Shown here: in pieces, positions 49,527-58,531 of the stretch | Layout of the letters: every line of letters begins with the position of its first letter | How positions within the stretch are numbered: position 1 is the stretch's first letter | Position numbers and translations under genes: made by a program | Assembly: GCA_041395945.1 (NCBI GenBank) | Contig: JAWKZN010000003.1 | Location: 124,001 to 188,000 of the forward strand | Direction: 5' to 3' | Origin: Pseudomonadales bacterium | GTDB lineage: Bacteria; Pseudomonadota; Gammaproteobacteria; Pseudomonadales; Azotimanducaceae | Length of the DNA stretch: 64,000 nucleotides | The notes under the pieces: generated by a model | The model's database searches: none | What the model was told of the DNA's origin: nothing | What the model saw: only the letters and a program-made list of their open reading frames with translations

Positions 49527-51200
49527 TCACCCCAGCCGCGCCGCCGCTTCGTCCCGCAACCGGCGCTTGAGAATCTTCCCCGATGCGGTCCGCGGCAGCG
49601 GCTCCGGTGCAAAATGGAAATAGCGCGGAATCTCGAAGCGGGCCAGACGCGGCACCAGAAAGTCCCGCAGCGCCGCCTCATCCAGATCACCCCGTACATG
49701 CACGGTTGCACCCACTTCTTCGCCGAGACGCTCATCGGGTACACCGTAAACGCTCGCTTCGAGCACATCCGGATGCTCGAGCAGCGCGGATTCCACCGCG
49801 CCGCAGCCGATGTTCTCACCGCCGCGAATCACCAGATCCTTGATCCGGTCGACGATGTACAGATAGCCCTCGGCATCGATGTAGGCCACATCACCCGTGC
49901 GCAACCAGCCATCAACGAAGGTTTCCGCGTTGCCGTCCGGTCGCTGCCAGTAACCGCGGATCACCGAAGCGCCGCGGATCTGCAGCTCACCGCGTTCGCC
50001 GGCTGGCAGCTCGCGACCGCTTTCATCGACGATGCGCAGGTCAACCACCGCCGAGGCACGCCCGGCGCTGGCCGGGTGTTCGAGGTAGTCCTGACCACCG
50101 ATGCCCGTGCCGATGGCATTGGTTTCCGTCATGCCCCAGCCGGTATTGGGCATGGCCTTCGCGAAGGTCGCACCAATCCGGCGCACCTGTTCCGGCGCCC
50201 GCGGCGCACCACCACCGCCGACGGTGGCAAGCGAACTTAGATCGCGGTTGGTGCGCATGGCAGCCTGCACCAGATCGCCCGTCATCGCGGCGGGTGCGAC
50301 AAAGCTGGTGATGCGCTCCTGCTCGATCAGTTCGGCCGCGCGCTCGACGTCCCATTTGTACATGCACACCAGCCGTCGCTGAGCGCGAAAGGAGGCGAGA
50401 AACACGGCGTGGGAACCGGTGGCATGGAACAGGGGCACGGCGAGCAGCGTTCCGGGCTGACTGTCCGGTACCGGCACTTCCAGACCAAGCTCCAGCGCGC
50501 CAGCTTTAGCATCCAGTTCCCAGGACAGCAGAGCGGTGAGGATGTTGCGGTGACTCGACAGCGCGCCCTTCGGGTGCCCGGTGGAGCCCGAGGTGTAAAT
50601 GATGGTGGCATCCGAATCCGGCCCGATCGCCGCAGCCGGCATGTCCACAGCGCCGATCTTCGCCAGGGCGTCTTCCAGCGCGATCGCACCCTGCGCGAGC
50701 GGCTTCGTTGTGCGCACCGCCAGCACGGCGAGACCCTCAGGCAGATGCTCGCACTGAGACAGACGATCGAGACGCTCCTGATCCGCGAACAGCACCTTCG
50801 CACCGCTGTCCTGCAGACCGTAAGCCATTTCATCCGGCTGCCACAGAGCGTTCATGGCCACCGCCACACCGCCGACGGAAGTCACCGCACAGAAGGCGAG
50901 CACCCACTCGGGAAAGTTGCGCATGGAAATGGCGACCCGGTCGCCTTCGACGATGCCGTATTCGTTTACCAGCAGCGTGGCGATGCGGGCGGCCTTCTGC
51001 CAGGTCTCGTCGAAACTCAGCCGCTCATCCGCATAGACGAGAAAGGTCAGATCACTGCGGGCCTCTTCGTAAAGCGCCCGCAATGTCGCCGGTGCATTCC
51101 TGAAAACACGGTACCTGTGACCATGAACGTCTGTCTGAATAAGCTCGTGAGGTTCACCGGGTGCGGTGAGCTGGCGCAGCGCTTCGGTTCTGGTGGTCAC
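49527..51200 (-). CDS. AMP-binding acyl-CoA synthetase (ligase)
   Basis: A 557-residue ANL-superfamily enzyme from the GTG at 51198-51200; the frame is open further but runs into the fabH-like gene. A3 motif is IIYTSGSTGHPKGAL, A5 is NTGWGMTETNA, A7 is LRTGDVAYIDAEGYLYIVDR, A8 is RIKDLVIRGGENI, and the A10 Lys is in TASGKILKRRL. It activates a carboxylic acid with ATP and CoA. It lies 61 bp after the ketoacyl synthase gene, so the two may act on the same acyl chain. The substrate is not readable. Confidence 0.9.
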   Translation of the reverse strand: MTTRTEALRQLTAPGEPHELIQTDVHGHRYRVFRNAPATLRALYEEARSDLTFLVYADERLSFDETWQKAARIATLLVNEYGIVEGDRVAISMRNFPEWVLAFCAVTSVGGVAVAMNALWQPDEMAYGLQDSGAKVLFADQERLDRLSQCEHLPEGLAVLAVRTTKPLAQGAIALEDALAKIGAVDMPAAAIGPDSDATIIYTSGSTGHPKGALSSHRNILTALLSWELDAKAGALELGLEVPVPDSQPGTLLAVPLFHATGSHAVFLASFRAQRRLVCMYKWDVERAAELIEQERITSFVAPAAMTGDLVQAAMRTNRDLSSLATVGGGGAPRAPEQVRRIGATFAKAMPNTGWGMTETNAIGTGIGGQDYLEHPASAGRASAVVDLRIVDESGRELPAGERGELQIRGASVIRGYWQRPDGNAETFVDGWLRTGDVAYIDAEGYLYIVDRIKDLVIRGGENIGCGAVESALLEHPDVLEASVYGVPDERLGEEVGATVHVRGDLDEAALRDFLVPRLARFEIPRYFHFAPEPLPRTASGKILKRRLRDEAAARLG

Positions 51201-51261
51201 GGACGTGGGCTCTCCCGGAAGAAGTGTGAGCGTCAGAGTCTGGGCAGTCTCAGCATCCTGT

Positions 51262-52383
51262 TCAGCGCTTCCGCAACACCAGAGACCCGATAGAGTAACC
51301 GGCGCCAAAGGAACAGATGACCCCGCAGTCACCGGCGCTGAGATCTTCATGGTGCAGACAGAAGGCGATGATCGAGCCGGCAGAAGCGGTGTTGGCAAAT
51401 TCGTCGAGCACAATGGGCGCTTCGGCCTGGGTGGTGTCCCGCCCGATCAGTTTCCGGGTGATCAGCGTATTCATGTTGATGTTGGCCTGATGCAGCCACC
51501 AGCGGTTGATCTGCCCGACCTCCAGATCCACCGCTTCTATCTGCGACTTCAGGTGTTCGGCCGCCATCGGGCAGACATCCTTGAAAACACTGCGGCCGTT
51601 CTGGTGAAAGAGGTTGTCTGCACCGAAGGGATCCACGTCTTCCGCATTGGCCAGGTAACCGAAATTCGAGCGGATGTTGTTGGAGAAGACCGTCTGGGCC
51701 TTCGTTCCGAGAATCTCGTAGCTGTGCGTGGACCGACAGGTCTCCGCACGTTCCAGAACCATGGCAGTCGCCACATCGCCGAAAATGAAATGACTGTCCC
51801 GGTCCCGATAGTTCACCTGGGGAGAGGTGAGTTCAGGATTAATCACCAGCACAGCACATGCAGATCCCGCGGCAATCGCATCGTGCGCGCGCTGCAGCGC
51901 AAAAGTTGCCGCTGAACAGGCGACCAGCATGTCGAATCCAGAACCGCTGATCCCGAGCTCATGCTGTACTTCGATGGCCAGCGCCGGATAGGAGCGCTCC
52001 GTGTAGGCACAGGAGACGATCACCATGTCGATATCGGCACCCGTTTTCTTCGCAGCTGCGAGGGCGGGTCGCGCGGCATTGAGAGCCATTTCGGCCTGAT
52101 GGGAAAGTTCGTTCTCGGCGCGGCGTTCGATGCGCGGACGCATGCGATCAATATCGAGCACACCGTCTTTCACATAGGCGTAACGCTGGCGGATACCGGA
52201 TGCTTTCTCGATGAACTCCACACTGGACAGCGGCATCGAAGCAACTGCGCCTCTTTCGATCTCTCCCTGGTGGCTGGCGTTGAAGGCGCTGGCATAGGCG
52301 TTGTAACTGTTCACCAGCTCTTCATTGGTGATCGTGTGTTCGGGGCGCCAGACGGCGGCTCCACTGATGACAACCTGATGCAT
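51262..52383 (-). CDS. Beta-ketoacyl-ACP synthase III (FabH-like, long form)
   Basis: A 373-residue thiolase-fold enzyme of the longer FabH type known in Pseudomonas. The catalytic Cys156 is in MLVACSAATF, the His in WWLHQANINMN and the Asn in FANTASAGS. FIEKASGIRQRY and SHFIFGDVATAMV are family landmarks. It condenses acyl-CoA or another acyl primer with malonyl-ACP. Together with the downstream acyl-CoA ligase it may use fatty or branched acids. It lies 65 bp after folE2. Confidence 0.92.
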   Translation of the reverse strand: MHQVVISGAAVWRPEHTITNEELVNSYNAYASAFNASHQGEIERGAVASMPLSSVEFIEKASGIRQRYAYVKDGVLDIDRMRPRIERRAENELSHQAEMALNAARPALAAAKKTGADIDMVIVSCAYTERSYPALAIEVQHELGISGSGFDMLVACSAATFALQRAHDAIAAGSACAVLVINPELTSPQVNYRDRDSHFIFGDVATAMVLERAETCRSTHSYEILGTKAQTVFSNNIRSNFGYLANAEDVDPFGADNLFHQNGRSVFKDVCPMAAEHLKSQIEAVDLEVGQINRWWLHQANINMNTLITRKLIGRDTTQAEAPIVLDEFANTASAGSIIAFCLHHEDLSAGDCGVICSFGAGYSIGSLVLRKR

Positions 52384-52448
52384 GGCGCGCCTCGTCTACT
52401 GTGGTCAGGATCGGAAGTGAGTCTCAGCGCATACCATGAAGGCTGAGG

Positions 52449-53402
52449 TTATTCGGGCACCGGGCGATAGCCCGCTTCGATGCCTTTGCTGAACACACCG
52501 ACCGCATCATGGGCATGCAGAGATTCATGGTGTTCGACTCGCACCCAGAAGTCCGCCAGTCGGGTATCGGCACCCAGTCGCGCTTTCAGTTTGCGACCGG
52601 CGTCTTCCACAAACATCAGGTTCTGGCCATTGAGCAGGGCGAACTCCTGCTCGTCTTCCCGCTTCACCGCTGTCTGCACCGGTGTCTTCAGCGCATCTTC
52701 CACCGCATCCACCAGATCGGTGATTGGGAATTCCTCCAGTCCTTCTGCGAGCCGCACCTTCAGCTTCGCATCGCTGCGCTGACTGTGGGGCGTGGCCACC
52801 ACGCCCTGCTCAGAGCCCAGCCAGGCGGTCACGTCGCTGATCGAAACCTGCCCCATGGTGCCGAAGTCCGTTTCGAACTGATGTTGAATAAGCTGCCGCG
52901 CCAATGCCGCCGAGCACGGGCAGGTGGACGAATACTGCACACCGAGCTCCAGCTCCAGCACGATGCCGTCTGCATCGAGGGTGCCTTTGAGGATCACCGG
53001 GTAGGAATTCCAGCCGGAATTGTCGCTGACCAGTGCGGGACGACGCAGGTAGTAGTCGAATTCGAACTGCACAAAGGCGCGGGTGGAAAGATCCCGATGG
53101 GATTCGATAAGGCTGCGCAGCAGGAGCTTCAGCCCCGCAGTGGACAGTGGCCGGGTCTCGGCGTGTTCATCGAGAATCAGGTAAAGGCGCGACATGTGGA
53201 TGCCCTTGGCGAGTTCGTCACCCAGATCCACATAAATCTGCACCCGGGCCTGCACCTGGCGTGTTGCGCCTCCATCTCTTATCAGCAGTGGCTGGCGGAT
53301 GTCCGCCATACCCACCCAGTCCAGCGTGCCCTGGGGGGCCTGGAGCTGGTCGCGCGCCACATCGGGCATGCTGTTGAGAGTAATCAGTTCGGCCTTGTTC
53401 AT
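52449..53402 (-). CDS. folE2: GTP cyclohydrolase FolE2 (type IB)
   Basis: A 317-residue protein from the ATG at 53400-53402; the upstream frame has no similarity. Conserved segments include VQARVQIYVDLGDELAKGIH, MSRLYLIL, then YSSTCPCSAALARQL and HSQRSDAKLKVRL. It makes dihydroneopterin triphosphate for folate and queuosine. FolE2 uses other metals and often backs up zinc-dependent FolE under zinc limitation. I could not find a Zur box in the short leader. It lies in a run inserted between purA and rnr. Confidence 0.92.
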   Translation of the reverse strand: MNKAELITLNSMPDVARDQLQAPQGTLDWVGMADIRQPLLIRDGGATRQVQARVQIYVDLGDELAKGIHMSRLYLILDEHAETRPLSTAGLKLLLRSLIESHRDLSTRAFVQFEFDYYLRRPALVSDNSGWNSYPVILKGTLDADGIVLELELGVQYSSTCPCSAALARQLIQHQFETDFGTMGQVSISDVTAWLGSEQGVVATPHSQRSDAKLKVRLAEGLEEFPITDLVDAVEDALKTPVQTAVKREDEQEFALLNGQNLMFVEDAGRKLKARLGADTRLADFWVRVEHHESLHAHDAVGVFSKGIEAGYRPVPE

Positions 53403-53561
53403 ATCTGACGGTACTTCATGTCTGTCGATTCCGTGCACGGGATGACCACGTTCGCACAGCATCGGGCCTGGCATTGTAACCAATCGTCCGGAAGGGAACA
53501 CCAGCACCCGGGGTTTGCGGTTTCGGGGCTGTCACAGGGGGGAGCCGGCGTGCAGCGGGTG

Positions 53562-53759
53562 TCAGTCCCGCAGGCTTTCCCGCTCCTCGGCGGTGAGCTG
53601 CCGGGCTTCTTCTTCGAGCATGACCGGAATGCCATCCCGGATAGGATAGGCAAGCCCGCTGCCCCGGCACCAGAGCTCTTCAAGTTCCCGTTTGTAGACC
53701 AGCGACGTCTTGCTGACCGGACAGACCAGCAGTTCGAGCAGTTTTGAATCCAGTGCCAT
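53562..53759 (-). CDS. Trm112-family protein (YcaR-like)
   Basis: A 65-residue protein with the typical sequence LDSKLLELLVCPVSKTSLVY and SGLAYPIRDGIPVMLEEEAR. It is a small Trm112-like partner that in relatives activates methyltransferases. Unlike many relatives, only one Cys of the N-terminal pair (Cys13) and Cys31 are present, so zinc binding may be lost. It starts 2 bp after purA ends. A larger frame covering it on the same strand is a shadow. Confidence 0.85.
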   Translation of the reverse strand: MALDSKLLELLVCPVSKTSLVYKRELEELWCRGSGLAYPIRDGIPVMLEEEARQLTAEERESLRD

Positions 53760-53761
53760 GA

Positions 53762-55060
53762 TCAGGCCTCCACGAAGGGGTCTTTCAGCACGATGGTCTC
53801 TTCCCGATCGGGGCCGGTGGAGATGATGTCGATGGGCGCTCCGACGGTTTCCGAAATCCGGGTCAGATAGGCTTTCGCGTTCCTTGGCAGATCGTCGTAG
53901 CGCCGGATGCCCAGGGTGCTGTCCTGCCAGCCTTCCACGGTTTCGTAGACGGGTTTGATGTCCGCGTAGTACTCGCTGGCAAACCGGGCGCTGCCGACGA
54001 CCCCGTCCGGCAGTTCGTAGCCGGTGCAGATGCGGATCTGCTCCAGCCCGTCCAGCACATCGAGCTTGGTCAGGCACAGTCCGGAAATGCTGTTGATCTG
54101 CACCGCATGGCGCAGAGCGACCGCATCGAACCAGCCGCAGCGGCGCGGACGGCCGGTAGTGGAACCGAATTCGTGACCACGCTCGGCCAGTCGTTTCCCC
54201 GTGTCGTCGAAAAGCTCGGTGGGAAAGGGGCCGGAGCCCACCCGGGTGGAATAGGCCTTGGTGATACCCAGCACGTAATCCAGGTAGGTGGGTCCGAAGC
54301 CGCTGCCAATGGCTGTGCCACCGGCGGTGGTGTTTGAAGAGGTCACGTAGGGATAGGTGCCCAGATCGACATCGAGCAGCGCTCCCTGGGCGCCTTCGAA
54401 AAGCAGTGAGGCGTTGCGTTCCCGCAGCGCGTGCAGCATCGGCACCACGTCCGCCACCATGGGCTTGATCTGTTCTGCCACCTGAGCGCAGCTTTCCAGT
54501 GTCTCGGCAAAATCCACGGGGCTGGTGCGGTAGTAATTCACCAGCATGAAGTTGTGGTACTCCATCACCTCGGCGAGCTTTGCCGCGAAACCCTGCCAGT
54601 AATAGAGGTCGCCCAGCCGCACACCGCGGCGGGCAGCCTTGTCTTCGTAGGCCGGGCCGATGCCGCGACCGGTGGTGCCGATCTTCAGCGCACCCCGGGC
54701 TTTTTCCCGGGCCAGATCCAGTTCCACGTGATAGGGCAGAATCAGCGGACAGGCGGGGGAGATGAACAGCCGCTCCCGCACGGGCACGCCGCCGGCTTCA
54801 AGGCGCTCCACCTCCTGCATCAGGGCATTGGGCTCGAGCACCACGCCGTTACCGATGAAACACTGCACGTTGGGGCGCAGAATGCCGGACGGAATCAGGT
54901 GCAGGACCGTTTTTCTGCCCTCGATCACCAGGGTGTGGCCCGCATTGTGGCCGCCCTGAAAGCGCACAACCGCATCCACCCGATCCGTCAGCAGATCGAC
55001 GATTTTACCTTTGCCTTCGTCGCCCCACTGGGTGCCGATGACTACTACATTCCGTCCCAT
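53762..55060 (-). CDS. purA: Adenylosuccinate synthase
   Basis: A 432-residue enzyme with the GTP-binding start VIGTQWGDEGKGKIVDLL, then FQGGHNAGHTLV, the IMP loop TTGRGIGPAYEDKAARRG, and FEGAQGALLDVDLGTYPYV. It commits IMP to AMP synthesis. It follows hisZ with about 118 bp of tandem repeat between, and leads to the Trm112 gene. Confidence 0.97.
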   Translation of the reverse strand: MGRNVVVIGTQWGDEGKGKIVDLLTDRVDAVVRFQGGHNAGHTLVIEGRKTVLHLIPSGILRPNVQCFIGNGVVLEPNALMQEVERLEAGGVPVRERLFISPACPLILPYHVELDLAREKARGALKIGTTGRGIGPAYEDKAARRGVRLGDLYYWQGFAAKLAEVMEYHNFMLVNYYRTSPVDFAETLESCAQVAEQIKPMVADVVPMLHALRERNASLLFEGAQGALLDVDLGTYPYVTSSNTTAGGTAIGSGFGPTYLDYVLGITKAYSTRVGSGPFPTELFDDTGKRLAERGHEFGSTTGRPRRCGWFDAVALRHAVQINSISGLCLTKLDVLDGLEQIRICTGYELPDGVVGSARFASEYYADIKPVYETVEGWQDSTLGIRRYDDLPRNAKAYLTRISETVGAPIDIISTGPDREETIVLKDPFVEA

Positions 55061-55118
55061 TCATTCCGTCCGTTGCTGCCGGTCCTCTCACGGACCAGGC
55101 ACTGATTCTTCGGTACAC

Positions 55119-55186
55119 GTCTGTCTTTCAGACAGGTCAGTCTTTCAGACAGGTCAGTCTTTCAGACGGGTCTGTCTCTCAGGACT
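55119..55186. repeat. 17-bp tandem repeat, four units, between hisZ and purA
   Basis: Units GTCTGTCTTTCAGACAG, GTCAGTCTTTCAGACAG, GTCAGTCTTTCAGACGG and a decayed fourth, head to tail. Each contains a small hairpin CTGTCT-TTC-AGACAG. The last unit contains the hisZ stop codon (55179-55181). Such an array may slow RNA decay or polymerase between the two genes. Confidence 0.88.
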
Positions 55187-56360
55187 TCATTGCGCGCAGA
55201 TTCTCAACGACCCAGTCTGCTTTCTGCGCCACCAGCGACCTGTCACAGCGCGGCGGCGGAGCATCATCTCCGCTGAGCGCCATCACCACAACCTCACCGG
55301 CCTCGCGCAATGCGGCTACAGCAGCCGATCGCCGGGTGGCGGCCTCCGCAGTCAGCCCTTCCGACCAGGGCACCCAGATGGCAGGGGACCCCTGCCCATT
55401 GATCACCAGTTCTTTCAGGCCGATATCGAAACCGGTGGCCGGACGGGAGCGACCAAAGCCTGCACCGATTCCGTCATACCTGCCACCCCTGGCGAGCGCC
55501 CTGCCCTGGTCCGCCTGATAGGCCGAGAACACGGGGCCGTTGTGATAGCCGTAGCCCACCAGTTCCGCCAGATCGAAGCGCAGGCGCAGTCCGGGAGTCT
55601 GCGTCTTCAGCAGATCAGCCAGCCGGCTGAGCTCATCGATCGCGGTCAGCGCGGCCGGCACCGCAGCCAGGCTGACTCTCGCTCTCTCGAGCACCTCGCC
55701 CTCGCCCATCAGATCCGGGAGCTCGCAGAGCATGCGACGGGCTTCGGGATCCTCGACCAGCGCTGCAATATCCGTTTCAGCCTTACCCTGCACAGCGGTG
55801 AAAAGTTCTGCTTCGGGCCCGGGTGCCAGCGCCAGCCTGGCGATGAGAGCGTGATAAATGCCCATGTGCCCCACCACCAGTATCGGATCTGACACCCCGA
55901 CCCTGGACAGCACTTCCAGCATCAGCGCGATGACTTCCGCATCTGCATTCAGCGTCGGCGCTCCGAACAGTTCTGCACCCGCCTTCACCGGTACACGGCT
56001 TTCCAGCGGGGACAGAGGGTTGGCCAGAATCACGTTCCCTGCATAGCAGAGCCGCTGCACGCCGTCGACCGGCAGGCTGTGCGCATCCACCCGAACCGCC
56101 TGAGCGGTCAGATCTGCGCGCACGCCGAGCAGGCGGCCACTGCGCTGATCGACCACCTTCAGAGTCTGCAGATCCATGTCCGCATCCGCGCCGACCAGCA
56201 GCGCATCGAGATAGTCGACCATGGGGGGCTCGATGTATTCGTAACCCCAGGTCTGGAAAACGTCCAGCACCTGGCGCCGCAGCAGCTCGAGCGACCAGGC
56301 GGCAGGCGGAAGCAGTTCGTCCATGCCCGCAGGCAGACGCCAGTTTCGATTCATGATCAA
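55179..56360 (-). CDS. hisZ: ATP phosphoribosyltransferase regulatory subunit
   Basis: A 393-residue HisRS-like protein. The start MNRNWRLPAGMDELLPPAAW, then FQTWGYEYIEPPMVDYLDAL, VVDQRSGRLLGVRADLTAQA, and the motif GGRYDGIGAGFGRSRPATGF are those of HisZ, which lacks aminoacylation and activates the short HisG. It starts at either of two nearby Met codons. Its position before purA is common in Pseudomonas-like gammaproteobacteria. Confidence 0.94.
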   Translation of the reverse strand: MIMNRNWRLPAGMDELLPPAAWSLELLRRQVLDVFQTWGYEYIEPPMVDYLDALLVGADADMDLQTLKVVDQRSGRLLGVRADLTAQAVRVDAHSLPVDGVQRLCYAGNVILANPLSPLESRVPVKAGAELFGAPTLNADAEVIALMLEVLSRVGVSDPILVVGHMGIYHALIARLALAPGPEAELFTAVQGKAETDIAALVEDPEARRMLCELPDLMGEGEVLERARVSLAAVPAALTAIDELSRLADLLKTQTPGLRLRFDLAELVGYGYHNGPVFSAYQADQGRALARGGRYDGIGAGFGRSRPATGFDIGLKELVINGQGSPAIWVPWSEGLTAEAATRRSAAVAALREAGEVVVMALSGDDAPPPRCDRSLVAQKADWVVENLRAMKS

Positions 56361-56397
56361 TCCAGCCGGATCGGAAAGAGCAGCAGCGTGCCTGTGG

Positions 56398-57270
56398 TCA
56401 GCGCTGGTTGTCGGACTTCAGATGCTTGAAGAACTGGCCGCTCGGATCGAGCACCAGCAGGTCACTCTTATCCTGGAAGATGTTCATGTAGGCGTTGATG
56501 CTCCGGTAGAAGGAGTAGAACTCCGGATCCTGACCGAAAGCGGCCGCATACTCAGCGGCGGATTTCGCGTCACCATCACCGCGCAGTTCTTCGGCACGTT
56601 TGTAAGCGTTAGCCTCGATAACCACCGTCTGACGCTCCGCGTCGGCGCGGATACCCAGCGCCAGTTCGCGCCCCTGAGCCCGGTACTGACGGGCTTCGAT
56701 GTGACGCTCTGAGTTCATCCGTTCGTAAACGGAAGACGACACGTCCGGTGGCAGATCAATGCGCTTCACCCGCACGTCGATGACTTCCATTCCTGCCGTG
56801 GTCTGCATCACTTCATTGAGTTCCGCTGTGAGTTCCATCATGAGCTGATCGCGCTCACCGGATACCACTTCATGCATGTTGCGCCGGCTGATCTGGTTGC
56901 GCAGACCTTCCGTGACCCGCTCCATGAGAATCCGCTCACCGCGCTGTTCGTCGAAGTTCGTGGCCGTGTAGAAGGTGCTCACGCTGGCGATCCGGAACTT
57001 CGCGAAGGAATCCACGATGAGCGGTTTTTTCTCCAGGGTGAGATATGTCTGGGGGGTGGCATCCAGAGTCAGTACCCGACCATCGGCCTTCTTCACTTCT
57101 TCTGCGATCGGCAGTTTGAAGTGCAGGCCGGGTGGTACATCAGCTTCCACCACTGCACCAAAACGCAGCAGAATCGCCCGCTCCGCCTGGTGAACGGTAT
57201 ACACACTGTCCATGGCCAGGAAGATGGCCGCCACCGCTATGAAAATGAGTATCAGATTGCGCAAGCTCAT
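56398..57270 (-). CDS. hflC: HflC, modulator of FtsH protease
   Basis: A 290-residue stomatin/prohibitin-family protein with an N-terminal anchor (LILIFIAVAAIFLAMDSVYT) and SPFH domain (AERAILLRFGAVVEADVPPG, LHFKLP, DARVLTLDATPQTY-like segment). It pairs with HflK to hold FtsH in a membrane complex. It lies 8 bp after hflK. A coiled-coil region with QYRAQGRELALGIRADAERQ follows the SPFH domain. Confidence 0.95.
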   Translation of the reverse strand: MSLRNLILIFIAVAAIFLAMDSVYTVHQAERAILLRFGAVVEADVPPGLHFKLPIAEEVKKADGRVLTLDATPQTYLTLEKKPLIVDSFAKFRIASVSTFYTATNFDEQRGERILMERVTEGLRNQISRRNMHEVVSGERDQLMMELTAELNEVMQTTAGMEVIDVRVKRIDLPPDVSSSVYERMNSERHIEARQYRAQGRELALGIRADAERQTVVIEANAYKRAEELRGDGDAKSAAEYAAAFGQDPEFYSFYRSINAYMNIFQDKSDLLVLDPSGQFFKHLKSDNQR

Positions 57271-57278
57271 AATTTAAC

Positions 57279-58412
57279 CTACCGGCTTTCGCGCGGCCGC
57301 GTTGGTGCGGTCCGTGTGTTGACTTCATTCAGCAGCGCATCTGCGATCGAACGTGCCGATTCCGGATTGACGTTCACGTTCGCGCTGCCCTGGGCCATCC
57401 GGTCAAGCGGCAGATACATGATGTTGTTGCCACCCTGCACATCCACCATCACCTTGCTGCTTCGCGACAGGATCGACTCCATCGCATCGATATAGAGTCG
57501 GTCTCTGGTCACTTTTTCGGCAAGCCGATACTCCTGCAGCAGCTTGTTGAACCGTATCGCTTCACCTTCGGCCTGGGCAATCACACGATCCCTGTACGCG
57601 TTTGCCTGTTCGATGGCTTTCTGTGCTTCACCGCGCGCTTCCGGGATGATGCTTTCTGCATAGGCGGTGGCTTCGTTGATGGTGCGCTGTTCGTCTTCCT
57701 TGGCTTTCTGCACATCATTGAACGCATCGCGTACCTGACTGGGCGGCGCGCTTTCGTCAATGGTGACCTTACTCACCAGAATGCCGGTGCCGTAGTTGTC
57801 CAGGTAGGTCTGCAGACGTTCCTGTACCTCGGCCGCCACCGCCGCCCGGCCATCGGTGATGACCCGGTCCATGATCGAGCTGCCGACCACATGGCGCAGG
57901 GCACTCTCAGTAGCGTTCTCAAGGCTGCTGCGCGGATTGCGTACTTTCACAAGGTAGTCCACGGGGTCGTTCACCACCGACTGCACCGTCACGCTGACAT
58001 CCACGATGTTTTCATCTTCAGTGAGCATCAGCGACTGATGCCGCAGGGATTCGATCCGGGTGACATTGACCTTCTCGACCCGGTCGACAACAGGCGGGTT
58101 CCAGTGCAACCCGGGCATGACGATGTCATCCAGCACTTTGCCGAAGCGGAACACGACACCGCGTTCCTGTTCATCGATCTGATAGAGACCGAAGGCGCCA
58201 TAGCCGATGGCCGCCACAGCCAGAATCAGTCCAAACATGCCGCTGTTGAATGCGGCACCACCAGGGCTGCCACTGCCACCACGGCCACCGCCGAAAATAC
58301 CGGCGAGTTGTGCCTGCAGTTTCTTAAACGCTTCATCCAGGTCCGGTGGACCCTGATCCCCGCGGCCACCCCAGGGGTCTTTGTTACCACCACCCGGTTC
58401 ATTCCAGGCCAT
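57279..58412 (-). CDS. hflK: HflK, modulator of FtsH protease
   Basis: A 377-residue SPFH protein. The Gly/Asp-rich N-terminus (NEPGGGNKDPWGGRGDQGPP) and TM segment (GMFGLILAVAAIGYGAFGLY) are typical of HflK. The SPFH core has QIDEQERGVVFRFGKVLDDI and NVTRIESLRHQSLMLTEDEN. It forms a heteromer with HflC and surrounds FtsH. It lies between hflX and hflC. Confidence 0.95.
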   Translation of the reverse strand: MAWNEPGGGNKDPWGGRGDQGPPDLDEAFKKLQAQLAGIFGGGRGGSGSPGGAAFNSGMFGLILAVAAIGYGAFGLYQIDEQERGVVFRFGKVLDDIVMPGLHWNPPVVDRVEKVNVTRIESLRHQSLMLTEDENIVDVSVTVQSVVNDPVDYLVKVRNPRSSLENATESALRHVVGSSIMDRVITDGRAAVAAEVQERLQTYLDNYGTGILVSKVTIDESAPPSQVRDAFNDVQKAKEDEQRTINEATAYAESIIPEARGEAQKAIEQANAYRDRVIAQAEGEAIRFNKLLQEYRLAEKVTRDRLYIDAMESILSRSSKVMVDVQGGNNIMYLPLDRMAQGSANVNVNPESARSIADALLNEVNTRTAPTRPRESR

Positions 58413-58531
58413 CTGCTGCTCCAGTTGAGTTCATAGTCGGATTTCGTGTTCGCGCTTCTTCAATTACCGCTCGACGAAAATACATCACCTGCGGTCGCCG
58501 TCTGTCTGACAACCGATCGGTCGTGGTTCGA

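Noticed and set aside
51201..51413. N-terminal extension of the acyl-CoA ligase
   Set aside because: It overlaps the end of the ketoacyl synthase gene in another frame, and has no ANL-family similarity.
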